NCBI GenBank assembly: GCA_900143615.1
Contig: FREU01000003.1
Location: 422,237 to 486,236, forward strand
DNA from: Rhodobacteraceae bacterium Alg231-30
GTDB lineage: Bacteria; Pseudomonadota; Alphaproteobacteria; Rhodobacterales; Rhodobacteraceae
Length of the DNA stretch: 64,000 nucleotides
Reading direction: 5' to 3'
In this document: piece after piece, positions 9,497-19,532 of the stretch
Numbering within the stretch: position 1 is the stretch's first letter
How the letters are laid out: each line of letters starts with the position of its first letter
Notes under the pieces: generated by a model
The model's input: the letters and a program-made list of their open reading frames with translations, nothing else
Told to the model about the DNA's origin: nothing
Databases searched by the model: none
Program-made: the position numbers and the translations under genes

Positions 9497-10132
9497 ATGG
9501 ACAGCGCAGTGCTCATCACGGCTTTCTTCACGCTTTTCGTGATTATTGACCCTATCGGTCTGGCGCCGATCTTTGCCTCGCTCACGCAAGGCATGTCCGC
9601 ACAAGAGCGCCGCAAAATCGCGCTGCACGCCTGCGGTATCGCTTTTGCGATCCTGTCGGTCTTTGCCTTCTTTGGCGAAACTGTTCTGGGCGTGATCGGT
9701 ATTTCGATGCCGGCCTTCCGCATCGCGGGCGGCTGTCTTTTGTTTCTGACAGCTTTGGACATGTTGTTTGAACGCCGCACCAAACGCCGCGAAAATCAGG
9801 CAGAAGGTGCCGAAGCCGAACATGAAGACGACGAAGACCCCTCGGTGTTTCCGCTCGCCATTCCTCTGATTGCCGGTCCAGGCTCCATTGCCACAGTCAT
9901 CCTTCTGGCAGGGCAAACTCCGGGGCTGCACAACACCGTGCTGATTTTGGCGATTGCTCTGGTGGTGTTGGCGTTGAATTTCGGTGCGTTTCTTCTGGCC
10001 GGACCGTTTGAAAAGGCTGTCGGGAAGACGGGCATCACAGTGACCACACGTCTGTTCGGGATGATCCTTGCGGCCTTGGCGGTGCAGTTTATCCTCGACG
10101 GTCTGCGCGATTTCGGCTTTGTGAGCGGCTAA
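9497..10132 (+). CDS. MarC family integral membrane protein
   Basis: 211 aa with about six TM helices. The opening segment, FFTLFVIIDPIGLAPIFASL, matches the MarC/YchE family, as does the later FPLAIPLIAGPGSIATVIL. A charged cytoplasmic loop (EGAEAEHEDDEDP) separates the two halves. The family was once linked to multiple antibiotic resistance but this was not upheld, and its transport substrate is unknown. It starts 37 nt after the ABC-F stop and may share its transcript. Confidence 0.9.
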   Translation: MDSAVLITAFFTLFVIIDPIGLAPIFASLTQGMSAQERRKIALHACGIAFAILSVFAFFGETVLGVIGISMPAFRIAGGCLLFLTALDMLFERRTKRRENQAEGAEAEHEDDEDPSVFPLAIPLIAGPGSIATVILLAGQTPGLHNTVLILAIALVVLALNFGAFLLAGPFEKAVGKTGITVTTRLFGMILAALAVQFILDGLRDFGFVSG

Positions 10133-10186
10133 CGCCTTCCCCCTCCCGCACCAAGCTCCTATATCTATTGGAAATCAGGAGGATTC

Positions 10187-10768
10187 ATGGGCGAAAATGA
10201 CATCGGCAATCTGGTCTATCTGGTGCTTCTACTCTGCGCTGTAGGCTTTTGGTTTTTGCAATCAAACCGCAATAACCTCGGCAAAATGGCACAACATGCG
10301 GTGTTATGGGGCCTGATTTTTATGGGAGTGATTGCCGTCATTGGACTGTGGGAGGACATCCGATCCACAGTAAAGCCAACCCAAGCCGTGTTCGCCGACG
10401 AAGGTCGTATCGAGGTGCCCCGTGGGCCCGACGGACATTACCGCATGACGCTCACCCTCAATGGCGCGCCCATTCAATTCATCGTCGACACGGGTGCGTC
10501 TGATCTGGTGCTCAGCCAAGCAGACGCGCGCCGTGCAGGATTTGAACCCGACGATCTACCGTTTCACGGCCGCGCCATGACCGCCAATGGCGAAGTGCGC
10601 ACCGCGCCGGTTTTCATCGATGAAATTGCGCTGGACGGTATTGTGGATCGCAATGTCGCCGCACGTATCAATGGTGGCGAGCTGAACCAGTCTTTGTTGG
10701 GCATGTCCTATCTACAGCGCTATGAGCAGATCACAATCACCGGCAACAAGCTGATACTTACCAGATAA
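10187..10768 (+). CDS. Membrane-anchored retropepsin-like aspartic protease (clan AA, TIGR02281 type)
   Basis: 193 aa. Two N-terminal TM helices (about 8-25 and 38-57) anchor a periplasmic domain with the aspartic protease motif FIVDTGASDLVLS and the second family motif GRAMTANGEV. The C-terminal NQSLLGMSYLQRYEQ is typical of the TIGR02281 group, which is widespread in alphaproteobacteria. Only one Asp-Thr-Gly is present, so it would have to dimerise like retroviral proteases. Substrates are unknown. Confidence 0.85.
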   Translation: MGENDIGNLVYLVLLLCAVGFWFLQSNRNNLGKMAQHAVLWGLIFMGVIAVIGLWEDIRSTVKPTQAVFADEGRIEVPRGPDGHYRMTLTLNGAPIQFIVDTGASDLVLSQADARRAGFEPDDLPFHGRAMTANGEVRTAPVFIDEIALDGIVDRNVAARINGGELNQSLLGMSYLQRYEQITITGNKLILTR

Positions 10769-10798
10769 ATATCAATACATTAGACAGCAAAGCTAAAG

Positions 10799-11272
10799 TC
10801 AGGAAGCCGCCCCAGCGCTCTCTGCTTTCTTCTGCCAATTGCCACTTTCCTCGGACCAATATTGCGCCGCACATCCCGCATCGGTCAGCTTTTTCCACTG
10901 CCCGCGCGCCTGCTGCAACGCCTCTTCGTCATACCCGTCAAACAGGATGCACACCCGATCCGCCGCCTCAACTTCCTCCGCCGTCACCGACGCCCCATCC
11001 ACCGACATGATGCAGCCCGCACCATTGGATAGCTCGGGGCCTGTGGTCAACAATATCGGTTGCTGCGCATCATGTGGTCCACCGGAAATCCCATGCGGCA
11101 GAAAGCTGGTATCGCCAATCTGCCATAACTTTTGATCCAACCACTCAATGCGGTTCGGGTCCGATCCGCGCACTACAATTTTCCACCCCGCCCCGCGCGC
11201 CTTCTCCAGAAGGCGCGGCAGGGTGACTTCAAGCGGCGCTTGGGTCAAATGATAGAAAAATGCAGCGCCCAA
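10799..11272 (-). CDS. holC: DNA polymerase III subunit chi
   Basis: 157 aa, matching the chi family: start MGAAFFYHLTQAPLE, middle WKIVVRGSDPNRIEWLDQKLW and DRVCILFDGYDEEAL. Chi links the clamp loader to SSB through the SSB C-terminal tail; this genome's ssb lies at 41613. It starts 4 nt after the pepA stop, the classic pepA-holC pairing of proteobacteria. Confidence 0.92.
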   Translation of the reverse strand: MGAAFFYHLTQAPLEVTLPRLLEKARGAGWKIVVRGSDPNRIEWLDQKLWQIGDTSFLPHGISGGPHDAQQPILLTTGPELSNGAGCIMSVDGASVTAEEVEAADRVCILFDGYDEEALQQARGQWKKLTDAGCAAQYWSEESGNWQKKAESAGAAS

Positions 11273-11276
11273 AGCC

Positions 11277-12758
11277 CTAGCTTTCGTAGCGGTTGGATAC
11301 CAGACGGCTGAGCGCCATCACGCCCCAGCCCGTGGCCCCGCTTGGCGCATAATCTGTCTCGGACTTCACGCTGGCCACGCCTGCAATATCCAGATGGATC
11401 CAAGGCGTGCCCTCAGCCACATAGCGTTGCAAAAACTCCGCTGCGGTCACCGATCCCGCCGGACGGCCACCGACGTTTTTCACATCTGCAATGCGTGACT
11501 TCAACTGATCGGCATAGGCTTTGCCCAACGGCATGCGCCACGCGCCTTCGTTTTCTTGTGCAGCGGCATTGAGGAAAGCATTACAGAAAGCATCATCATT
11601 GGCATAAACGCCTGCGTTTTCATGGCCCAAGGCGATGATCACCGCGCCTGTTAATGTGGCCAAATCTATCATTGCATCCGGCTTAAACCGCTCTTGCGCG
11701 TAATGCATGATGTCACACAAAACCAACCGCCCTTCAGCGTCGGTGTTGATCACCTCGATGGTGTCGCCCTTCATGGAGGTCACAACATCCCCCGGACGTG
11801 TGGCATTGCCCGAGGGCATATTTTCCACCAACCCTACGATGCCAATCACATTGGCCGCCGCCTTGCGCAGCGCCAAGGCGCGCATCGCACCCGCCACAAC
11901 ACCTGCGCCGCCCATGTCCATGGTCATGTCTTCCATACCCGCCGCCGGTTTTAGCGAAATCCCGCCGGTGTCAAACACCACACCTTTGCCAATCAAGGCC
12001 AGCGGCGCGGCATCCTTCTCGCCACCCTTCCACTGCATCACAACCACTTTAGACGGGCTGTCCGAGCCTTCGCCAACCGACAACAACGCGCCCATTTTCA
12101 ACTCGGCCAGCTGTTTTTCTTCCAGAATTTCAACGTCCAAGCCGATAGAGCGCATGTCATCCAAACGCTTGGCAAACTCGGTTGTGGTCAACACATTGGC
12201 GGGTTCATTGACCAGATCACGGGTGAAAAACACACCCTCTGCAACCGCCAACAATGGCGCGGCTTCTGCTTCAACTTCATCGGCTTTTGACGCCATAACG
12301 GTCACCGCACGCGCATCCTCAGCCGCTTCAGCCGTCTTGTGATCCTCAAACCCGTAGTCACGCAGCGCGATCCCCATTGCGATTTCAGCCGCTTTCGGGT
12401 GGTTTCCTGCCAAAAGAAGCAATTCATCAGATCCGCGACGTTTGCCCAGTCCAGCCCCAACTTTGCGTGCTTCTTCTACCGAGCAGCGACGCGGCAAGAA
12501 CACCACATCCACCGCCGAGGCCGCCATGCCCGCAGGCCACGCTAGGCTGACGATCTCGCCAATCTTGGCCTTGTCGCCTTTTTCCGCCCGCATCCGCTCA
12601 ATTGCGCCTTTGGTCAAACGATTGACGCGCCGCGCTTCCTGCCAAAGATTACCTTCCAGCGGAACGAGAACACTCACCCGCCCTGTGGCGGCTTCGATGG
12701 CATCAAGATCAGTTGGAATAATAGACATGCTGACGGGTTTAGACACGGGCTTCTCCAT
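11277..12758 (-). CDS. pepA: Leucyl aminopeptidase (M17)
   Basis: 493 aa, the full family length. The M17 catalytic core is visible: IGKGVVFDTGGISLKPA (metal-binding K and D), MDMGGAGVVAGAM and the signature NTDAEGRLVL. It is a cytosolic two-metal exopeptidase, usually a hexamer, that removes N-terminal residues. An in-frame ATG at 12728 (MSIIPTDLD) is an alternative start. It is divergent from lptF across 118 nt, which must hold both promoters. Confidence 0.97.
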   Translation of the reverse strand: MEKPVSKPVSMSIIPTDLDAIEAATGRVSVLVPLEGNLWQEARRVNRLTKGAIERMRAEKGDKAKIGEIVSLAWPAGMAASAVDVVFLPRRCSVEEARKVGAGLGKRRGSDELLLLAGNHPKAAEIAMGIALRDYGFEDHKTAEAAEDARAVTVMASKADEVEAEAAPLLAVAEGVFFTRDLVNEPANVLTTTEFAKRLDDMRSIGLDVEILEEKQLAELKMGALLSVGEGSDSPSKVVVMQWKGGEKDAAPLALIGKGVVFDTGGISLKPAAGMEDMTMDMGGAGVVAGAMRALALRKAAANVIGIVGLVENMPSGNATRPGDVVTSMKGDTIEVINTDAEGRLVLCDIMHYAQERFKPDAMIDLATLTGAVIIALGHENAGVYANDDAFCNAFLNAAAQENEGAWRMPLGKAYADQLKSRIADVKNVGGRPAGSVTAAEFLQRYVAEGTPWIHLDIAGVASVKSETDYAPSGATGWGVMALSRLVSNRYES

Positions 12759-12876
12759 TTACGATTTCACAAGTCCTAACCCGCGACGCCGATCTTGACC
12801 AGATAGGAGTTTTCCCTGCCCGCCAATTCCACTAATGTCGCGAAAAACACGAAAGACAGTGGGGGATTCTGAGCCG

Positions 12877-13992
12877 GTGAGCAGATTCGACAGATATATC
12901 CTGTCGCAACTTCTGAATCTGTTTGGATTCTTTGCGCTGATCTTGGTGTCCGTCTACTGGATCAACCGAGCCGTCATTTTGTTCGATCAGCTCATAACCA
13001 ACGGGCATAATGTCTCTGTTTTTCTAGAACTTACCATTCTTACTTTACCTAATGTCATTCGCCTTGTGGTGCCCATGGCGGTGTTTGCCGCAACGATCTT
13101 TGTGATCAATCGTCTCAGCAGCGAGAGCGAATTGACCGTGATGCAGGCCACAGGCTTTAGCCCATGGCGCCTCGCACGTCCGGTTCTGATATTTGGGATG
13201 ATCGTTGCGGTCATGATGAGCATGCTCACGCACTATCTGGTTCCGGCAAGTTTGCTTGAACTGCAAAAGCGTCAAAACGAGTTGGCAGAAAATGTCACTG
13301 CCGGTCTCTTGACCGAAGGTACATTTTTGCACCCCTCTGACGGTGTGACTTTTTACATTCGCGACATCACCTCGGACGGGGTTTTGCGCGATGTGTTCCT
13401 ATCTGACCGACGCGCCGAAGGTCGCACAGTCACCTACACAGCCGCCGAAGCCTATCTGGTACAAGACGCCCAAGGGCCAAAACTGGTTATGCTCAACGGA
13501 TTGTCCCAACAATATATTGCTAACACCGAACGTCTCTCGACTACCAATTTTGCGGATTTCTCCTATGACATCAGCGCAATTGTGGACACGGAAAACACCC
13601 GTCGATTCGATATCCGCACAATGTGGACCCCCGAGCTTTTGTTTAATCGCGACCATGTCATGGAGCTCACTGGTCGCAGCAGCGGATACATTTTGGCCGA
13701 AATCAACGGCCGGTTCGCTCAGGCCTTGATTACAATTGTGTTTCCAATGATCGGGTTTGCCATGCTTCTGGTGGGCGGATACAGCCGGTTTGGCGTTTGG
13801 CGCCAAATTCTGATCGCTTTTGTGATCCTCGTACTGCTGGAAACCGCCAAGAGCATCGTCACGGATCCGGTTCGCAAATCAGCAGACCTATGGCCGCTGA
13901 TCTATCTGCCCACTGCACTTGGTGCGGCGATTTCAGCCGGCTTGCTCAAAATTGCCGCCAGTCCGCTTCGCTGGCGAAAGGCGGCCTCATGA
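12877..13992 (+). CDS. lptF: LPS export ABC transporter permease LptF
   Basis: 371 aa from a GTG at 12877 (protein start SRFDRYILSQLLNLFGFF), chosen because GGGGGATT lies 9 nt upstream and homologues begin at this point; an ATG at 12835 gives 14 more residues. Typical YjgP/YjgQ layout: three N-terminal TM helices, a periplasmic beta-jellyroll about 120-265 and three C-terminal TM helices. With LptG and the ATPase LptB (not in the window) it extracts LPS from the inner membrane. It overlaps lptG by 4 nt. Confidence 0.93.
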   Translation: MSRFDRYILSQLLNLFGFFALILVSVYWINRAVILFDQLITNGHNVSVFLELTILTLPNVIRLVVPMAVFAATIFVINRLSSESELTVMQATGFSPWRLARPVLIFGMIVAVMMSMLTHYLVPASLLELQKRQNELAENVTAGLLTEGTFLHPSDGVTFYIRDITSDGVLRDVFLSDRRAEGRTVTYTAAEAYLVQDAQGPKLVMLNGLSQQYIANTERLSTTNFADFSYDISAIVDTENTRRFDIRTMWTPELLFNRDHVMELTGRSSGYILAEINGRFAQALITIVFPMIGFAMLLVGGYSRFGVWRQILIAFVILVLLETAKSIVTDPVRKSADLWPLIYLPTALGAAISAGLLKIAASPLRWRKAAS

Positions 13993-15086
13993 CCATTCAC
14001 CTATACTTCGCGCGCAAGTTCCTATGGCTGCTTCTCGGCATCTCGGGCGTGTTTTTTGTCTTGATGGCGCTGATTGATCTGATGGAGCAATTCCGCCGCT
14101 TTGACGTGGATGAAGTTGGGTTTGATGCCATCCTCAAACTCACCTTGCTGCGCACGCCCGAAGGGCTCTACCAACTCCTGCCCCTCATTATCATTCTGGC
14201 AACCGTCTCTTTGTTTATCAGCCTGTCACGCACCTCCGAGCTGGTCGTCGTGCGCGCCTCAGGCCGCTCGGCAATCCTGTCGCTTCTGTCTCCAGTGGCT
14301 GTAGCGCTGCTTGTGGGGATCTTTGCGGTCTCAACCCTAAATCCATTGGTCGCGGCCACCTCAGTGACTTATAGCCAGCTATCCGACGACATGCGCTCTG
14401 ATGGGCGCAGCGCCCTATCGTTGTCCAGCGAAGGGATTTGGCTCAGACAAGGCGGCGCCTTGGGTCAGGCCGTGATCCACGCGGCCCAAACCAACGTCGA
14501 TGCCTCCGAGTTTCGCGAGGTCACCTTTGTTATTTATGCGCCTGACGGTGGCCCCCAAACGCGTATCGAAGCCGAGAGCGCAATACTTCTTGAGGGCGCT
14601 TGGGAGCTTCGAAAGGCCAAGGCCTGGCCTCTGCTGGCTGGCATCAACTCGGAAGAAAACAGCAAGTCACACGACACTTTGCGGGTTGAGAGTTCACTGA
14701 CACCGGACCAAATTCGCGATCGTTTCGGCTCTCCAGCCGCAATCTCAATCTGGGATCTGCCAAGGTTCATCAACGACCTGGAAGAGGCTGGTTTTTCAGC
14801 ACGCCGTCACACAGTTTGGCTGCATATGGAATTTGCACAACCGCTGTTTTTGATGGCGATGGTGCTTATTGCCTCAGTCTTCACCATGCGCCACACGCGC
14901 TTTGGTAACACAGGTGTCGCTGTACTCGCCTCCCTTCTGATTGGGTTTACGCTGTATTTCATCAGAAACTTTGCAAAAATACTCGGCGATAGCGGTCAAA
15001 TCCCGATTGAGTTAGCAGCTTGGGCCCCTCCTGTGGCCAGCATTTTGCTTGCGCTAGGACTACTATTACATATGGAGGACGGATGA
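13989..15086 (+). CDS. lptG: LPS export ABC transporter permease LptG
   Basis: 365 aa from the ATG at 13989, which overlaps the lptF stop (ATGA); longer upstream versions of the frame run inside lptF. It has the same six-TM plus jellyroll layout as LptF: IHLYFARKFLWLLLGIS at the start, the coupling-helix region SLSRTSELVVVRASGRS, and the last helix VASILLALGLLLHM. It forms the LptFG heterodimer that passes LPS to the LptC/A/D bridge. It is followed by lptD with another ATGA overlap. Confidence 0.95.
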   Translation: MTIHLYFARKFLWLLLGISGVFFVLMALIDLMEQFRRFDVDEVGFDAILKLTLLRTPEGLYQLLPLIIILATVSLFISLSRTSELVVVRASGRSAILSLLSPVAVALLVGIFAVSTLNPLVAATSVTYSQLSDDMRSDGRSALSLSSEGIWLRQGGALGQAVIHAAQTNVDASEFREVTFVIYAPDGGPQTRIEAESAILLEGAWELRKAKAWPLLAGINSEENSKSHDTLRVESSLTPDQIRDRFGSPAAISIWDLPRFINDLEEAGFSARRHTVWLHMEFAQPLFLMAMVLIASVFTMRHTRFGNTGVAVLASLLIGFTLYFIRNFAKILGDSGQIPIELAAWAPPVASILLALGLLLHMEDG

Positions 15087-17230
15087 ATTTCCCCCGTCAA
15101 ATCCTAACTTGCTTCGCGCTGAGCCTCGCAATTGGAAGCCACGCAACAGCACAGATGGTGCCTGTTCCAGAAGTGAGCGAACCTGACACTGTGGTTCTGG
15201 TGGCCGACCATGTCTTTGTCACCGGCGACGAGATCCTGACCGCGCAGGGCAATGTCGAAGCCTTTGCGCAAGGCAGTCGCGTGCTGGCCAATGAAATCAT
15301 CTATGATTCCAAGTCCGATATCGTCACGCTCAAAGGCCCCATCCGCATGTACACCAGTGACGGTGTGGTTGTGCTGGCCAACGAGGCCGAACTGGACACC
15401 GACTTTCGAAATGGTTTGTTGCGCAGCGCGCGCATGATGCTGAATCAACAGGTCCAAATGGCTGCGCAGCAACTGGACCGCGTCGATGGACGCTATAATG
15501 TTCTCACCAAGACGACGGTGTCGTCCTGCCGTGTTTGCGATACCGATGAGCCACCGCTCTGGCGCATCCGTGCGCGGCGCGTGATCCATGACGAATTAGA
15601 ACGACAGGTCTATTTCGACCACGCCAGCCTGCTGGTTTTGGATGTGCCTGTCCTATATTTTCCCCAGCTGCGGCTGCCGGACCCGACGCTGGAACGTGGC
15701 ACAGGATTTCTGATCCCGACCGTGCGCACAACGTCTCAGCTCAGCTATGGTCTCAAGATGCCCTATTTCATCGAAATGGGGCCCCATCGTGATCTAACAC
15801 TGACGCCCTATCTCTCGTCCAAGACCCGCACGCTAGAGTTTCGCTACCGCCAAGCTTTCAAAAAGGGAAACATTACGCTGAATGGCGCGGTCTCTGATGA
15901 TGACATCAGAAACGGCGAAATCCGGTCATATCTCTTTGCCGAAGGTGAGTTTGACCTCAAAAACAACTACAAGCTCAGCTTCAACCTCAAAGCAGTTTCT
16001 GACGCGTCCTATCTAACGGATTACGACTATTCTGACGATGATCGCCTCAATAGCGATATCACCGTGCGCCGCAGCCGGCGTGATGAGAATACACGCTTCG
16101 CCTTCTTGCACTTTGAGAGTTTGCGCGACGATGAAGACAATAAGGAATTGCCAACTCTGGTCGCCATTGCCGAGACCGAACGGCGGTATTATCCCACGTC
16201 GATTGGCGGTGAGTTGCGCACAAATCTCGAGGTCCACGCGCATTATCGGGAATCCGGTGAAGACGTCGTTGGTCGCGATGTCGCGCGTACCAATGCAAGC
16301 GCGTTATGGCGACGCAACTGGACCTTGAACAACGGTCTGCGCACCGGCATCACCGGCGAACTGGCTTTTGACGCTTACAGCACCAATGACGACAGCACCG
16401 TCTCCTCTTTTGACAGCCAGTTCACGCCCACTGTGGCGGTTGATGTCCGCTACCCGATGAGCAAACGAGGCGAGGACGGGGCAACCTATGTCATTGAACC
16501 TATTGGCCAAATCGGCTGGACTGGCGGCAGCAACCTTGACGTTGCCAACGACGAAAGCACCCGCGTGGAATTTGACGAGGGCAATCTGTTGTCGCTGTCG
16601 CGTTTCCCCTCACATGACCGCCGTGAACGCGGCGTGACCGGTGCTTTGGGCTTTAACTGGTCGCGGATCTCCGAGGATGGATGGCAGGGAAACTTCACCG
16701 TCGGGCAGGTTTATCACCAAGATAGTCAGCCCGATTTCACCGATAGTTCCGGTTTGAACGGTCACGCGTCCGACCTGCTTTTGGCGGGGCAATATAAGAC
16801 CCAAAACGGTTTGGCTGTGTCTGCACGTGGCTTGTTTGATCCCACAGGCGGTACCAACAAGGCGGCCGCCCGTCTCGGGTGGACCAACGACAAGCTCTGG
16901 CTGGACGCCAGCTACATCTGGTTGCGCGCGGATCCGACCGAAGATCGCGATGAAACCTTGGCCGAATGGGCCTTGGATGGCAGCTACCGCCTCAGCCGCC
17001 ATTGGACCGGATTGTTTGATTGGCGCTTTGATGCCGGAAACAGTCAAACCGCCGAAGCCGGCGCCGGGCTGGAATACCGCAACGAATGCGTCAAAGTTGA
17101 ACTTTCGATCTCGCGCCGCTTCTCAACATCCACTACGGTGCAACCGAGCACCAGTTTTGGCCTCAGCGTCGCCCTCTTGGGCTTCTCGGTCAAATCGAAT
17201 GAAAAAAGCTATGCCCGCACTTGCGGATAA
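15083..17230 (+). CDS. lptD: LPS-assembly outer membrane protein LptD
   Basis: 715 aa from the ATG at 15083 (4-nt overlap with lptG, GGAGGA upstream). Signal peptide about 1-23, an OstA/LptA-like jellyroll about 35-140, then a long beta-barrel. Cysteine pairs C149/C152 (CRVC) and C669/C714 near the C-terminus are placed like those that form the inter-domain disulphides of LptD. It inserts LPS into the outer leaflet with LptE. SurA, its folding chaperone, is encoded next. Confidence 0.96.
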   Translation: MNFPRQILTCFALSLAIGSHATAQMVPVPEVSEPDTVVLVADHVFVTGDEILTAQGNVEAFAQGSRVLANEIIYDSKSDIVTLKGPIRMYTSDGVVVLANEAELDTDFRNGLLRSARMMLNQQVQMAAQQLDRVDGRYNVLTKTTVSSCRVCDTDEPPLWRIRARRVIHDELERQVYFDHASLLVLDVPVLYFPQLRLPDPTLERGTGFLIPTVRTTSQLSYGLKMPYFIEMGPHRDLTLTPYLSSKTRTLEFRYRQAFKKGNITLNGAVSDDDIRNGEIRSYLFAEGEFDLKNNYKLSFNLKAVSDASYLTDYDYSDDDRLNSDITVRRSRRDENTRFAFLHFESLRDDEDNKELPTLVAIAETERRYYPTSIGGELRTNLEVHAHYRESGEDVVGRDVARTNASALWRRNWTLNNGLRTGITGELAFDAYSTNDDSTVSSFDSQFTPTVAVDVRYPMSKRGEDGATYVIEPIGQIGWTGGSNLDVANDESTRVEFDEGNLLSLSRFPSHDRRERGVTGALGFNWSRISEDGWQGNFTVGQVYHQDSQPDFTDSSGLNGHASDLLLAGQYKTQNGLAVSARGLFDPTGGTNKAAARLGWTNDKLWLDASYIWLRADPTEDRDETLAEWALDGSYRLSRHWTGLFDWRFDAGNSQTAEAGAGLEYRNECVKVELSISRRFSTSTTVQPSTSFGLSVALLGFSVKSNEKSYARTCG

Positions 17231-17247
17231 CTTGCAGGAAAATAACG

Positions 17248-18486
17248 ATGATGTTCCGTCTGATCTCGCGCTTGGCCACCACGTTACCGGTTGCACTGGC
17301 TCTGGCCCTTCCGCTCAGCGACACAGCTCACGCCCAAAGCGCCTTTTCTCCGGCCATTACCATCAATGACCGCTCTGTTACGTATTATGAAATTGAACAG
17401 CGCGCGCTTTTGATGTCGGTGATGGGCGCCACTGGCGATCTTCGCAAACTGGCGCGCGAACAACTCATCGATGATCGTCTGAAACTGCAGGCCGCCGCCG
17501 CCGCAGGCATTGCTCCCACCGAAGAGGGCATCACCAATGGTGTGGATGATTTTGCCCGTCAGACCAACTTGCCAACTCCCGAAATGCTCAAGGCACTGGC
17601 CCAGGAAGGCATCGATGAATCCACCGTGCGCGCCTTTGTGGCCTCCGGCATCATCTGGCGCGGCGTTGTACAAACGCTCTACGGCTCCAAGGTAGATATC
17701 TCCGAGGCTGAAATCGACCGTGCCATTGCCGCCAACACCGGCTCGGGCAGTGTGCGTGTGCTGTTGTCCGAAATCGTTATGCCCGCAACCAATCAGACCC
17801 GCGAAGCCGTGACCAACACGGCGTCTCAATTCACCAGCATCACCAGCTTTGCCGAGTTTGAGGCCGCCGCTCGCGCCAATTCTGCCGCTAGCACCAAAGA
17901 TCAGGGCGGCCATATTGACTGGATGTCGATCACCAATCTGCCCCCCCAATTGCGCCCGTTGATCTCAGCACTTGGCACAGGTCAAGTCACAGATCCGGTT
18001 CAACTGCCCACAGCAGTGGCCGTGTTTCAGCTGCGTGGCATTGAGGAAACTGGTCGCCAGGCCGCCAATTATTCTGCCATCGACTATGCGATGCTGCTGT
18101 TCCCCGGTGGGCGCACAGCCGAGAACCTTGAGCACGCCCGCGAAATCGACATCAAAACCGACCGCTGCGACGATCTCTATGGGCTCGCGCGCGACATGCC
18201 CCGTGAAAACCTGATCCGCGAAACACAGGCGCCTGGCGAGATACCAAGAGATATTGCGCTTGAGCTGGCAAAAATGGATGACAATGAAACCTCTACAAAC
18301 TTGACCACAGCCAATGGTCAGGCCCTGATCTTTCTGATGTTGTGCAGCCGCACCGCAGACTTGGGACAAGAAGAAGAGATTTCACGCGAACAAATTTCCC
18401 AAGTCCTGCGCACGCAAAAGCTTGAATCATATGCCGACAGCTACCTCAACCAACTGCGCGCCGAAGCCCGGATAACGGAAAAATGA
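17248..18486 (+). CDS. surA: Periplasmic peptidylprolyl isomerase / OMP chaperone, SurA-like
   Basis: 412 aa from the ATG at 17248 (AGGAA 7 nt upstream); a TTG at 17221 overlaps the lptD stop and is unlikely. Signal peptide about 1-30 (ending AHAQ). A SurA N-terminal chaperone region (TINDRSVTYYEIEQRALLM, LAREQLIDDRLKLQAA) is followed by one parvulin-like region around 165-270 (VLLSEIVMP, STKDQGGHIDWMSITNLPPQL). The second parvulin domain of E. coli SurA looks absent or degenerate. The position between lptD and pdxA supports the SurA role. Confidence 0.88.
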   Translation: MMFRLISRLATTLPVALALALPLSDTAHAQSAFSPAITINDRSVTYYEIEQRALLMSVMGATGDLRKLAREQLIDDRLKLQAAAAAGIAPTEEGITNGVDDFARQTNLPTPEMLKALAQEGIDESTVRAFVASGIIWRGVVQTLYGSKVDISEAEIDRAIAANTGSGSVRVLLSEIVMPATNQTREAVTNTASQFTSITSFAEFEAAARANSAASTKDQGGHIDWMSITNLPPQLRPLISALGTGQVTDPVQLPTAVAVFQLRGIEETGRQAANYSAIDYAMLLFPGGRTAENLEHAREIDIKTDRCDDLYGLARDMPRENLIRETQAPGEIPRDIALELAKMDDNETSTNLTTANGQALIFLMLCSRTADLGQEEEISREQISQVLRTQKLESYADSYLNQLRAEARITEK

Positions 18487-19451
18487 CCATCGCGCCCATT
18501 GCGCTGACCTGCGGAGAACCAGCCGGCATCGGGCTTGAGCTGGCAGAGAAAGCTTGGCAAATCCTCGGGGACAGCCTGCCATTTTTCCTGATTGCCGATC
18601 CAGACCACTTGCCGGGCGCTGTGCCCGCCACCGTGATCCAATCCCCATCTGAGGCACTGGATCTCTGCGCCACATCTCTGCCGGTGCTGGCACATCCTTT
18701 CTTTGGGCGCGCGACACCGGGCACGCCCGATCCTGCCAACGCCGAAAGCGTGGTGGATGTGATCGCGCGCGCCACCGATCTTGCCATCTCTGGTGAGGCC
18801 AGCGCGATCTGCACATCGCCCATTCACAAAAAAGCACTCAAAGACGGCGCTGACTTTGCCTGGCCTGGTCACACCGAGTACCTCGCCTATCTCGGCGGTG
18901 TGGACCGTGTGGTGATGATGCTGGCCTCCGATCAGCTGCGTGTGGTGCCCACCACCATTCACATCCCCCTCTCCGAGGTGCCCGCCGCGCTCACTCCGGA
19001 CCTTTTGGCCGACACAATCCGCATCACAGCACAGGGTTTGAAAACACAATTCGGCATTGCCCAACCGCGTATCGCTGTGGCTGGCCTGAACCCACACGCA
19101 GGCGAAGGCGGCGCGATGGGCCATGAGGATGCCACCCTCATCGCCCCCGTTCTGGACGCCCTGCGCACCGAAGGTTTTGACATCGCAGGACCGCTACCCG
19201 CCGACACGATGTTTCACGCCGCCGCACGCGCACGCTACGACGTCGCCATCTGCGCCTACCACGACCAAGCCCTGATCCCGATCAAGACGCTGGATTTTGA
19301 CCGCGGCGTCAACGTCACGCTGGGTCTGCCGTTTATCCGCACATCCCCCGACCACGGCACCGCTTTTGATATCGCCGGCACCGGTCAGGCCAATCCTTCC
19401 TCCACCATCGAGGCCTTGCGCATGGCGCATCTTATGGCCAAAAGCGCCTAA
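18483..19451 (+). CDS. pdxA: 4-hydroxythreonine-4-phosphate dehydrogenase
   Basis: 322 aa, normal length. It opens IAPIALTCGEPAGIGLELAEKA (seen here as LTCGEPAGIG) and contains the metal and substrate segments PGHTEYLA, GLNPHAGEGG and a late YHDQALIPIKTLDF. It makes the precursor condensed by PdxJ in DXP-dependent vitamin B6 synthesis. The ATG overlaps the surA stop by 4 nt; the lptD-surA-pdxA-rsmA order is shared with many proteobacteria. Confidence 0.97.
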   Translation: MTIAPIALTCGEPAGIGLELAEKAWQILGDSLPFFLIADPDHLPGAVPATVIQSPSEALDLCATSLPVLAHPFFGRATPGTPDPANAESVVDVIARATDLAISGEASAICTSPIHKKALKDGADFAWPGHTEYLAYLGGVDRVVMMLASDQLRVVPTTIHIPLSEVPAALTPDLLADTIRITAQGLKTQFGIAQPRIAVAGLNPHAGEGGAMGHEDATLIAPVLDALRTEGFDIAGPLPADTMFHAAARARYDVAICAYHDQALIPIKTLDFDRGVNVTLGLPFIRTSPDHGTAFDIAGTGQANPSSTIEALRMAHLMAKSA

Positions 19452-19532
19452 GGCTTCCTCTTGCCTAAAATATCCCCGCCGGAGGCATAAAATCTCTGGC
19501 ACAGCCCCCACCAAAGGCCCCACAGTAGTTTT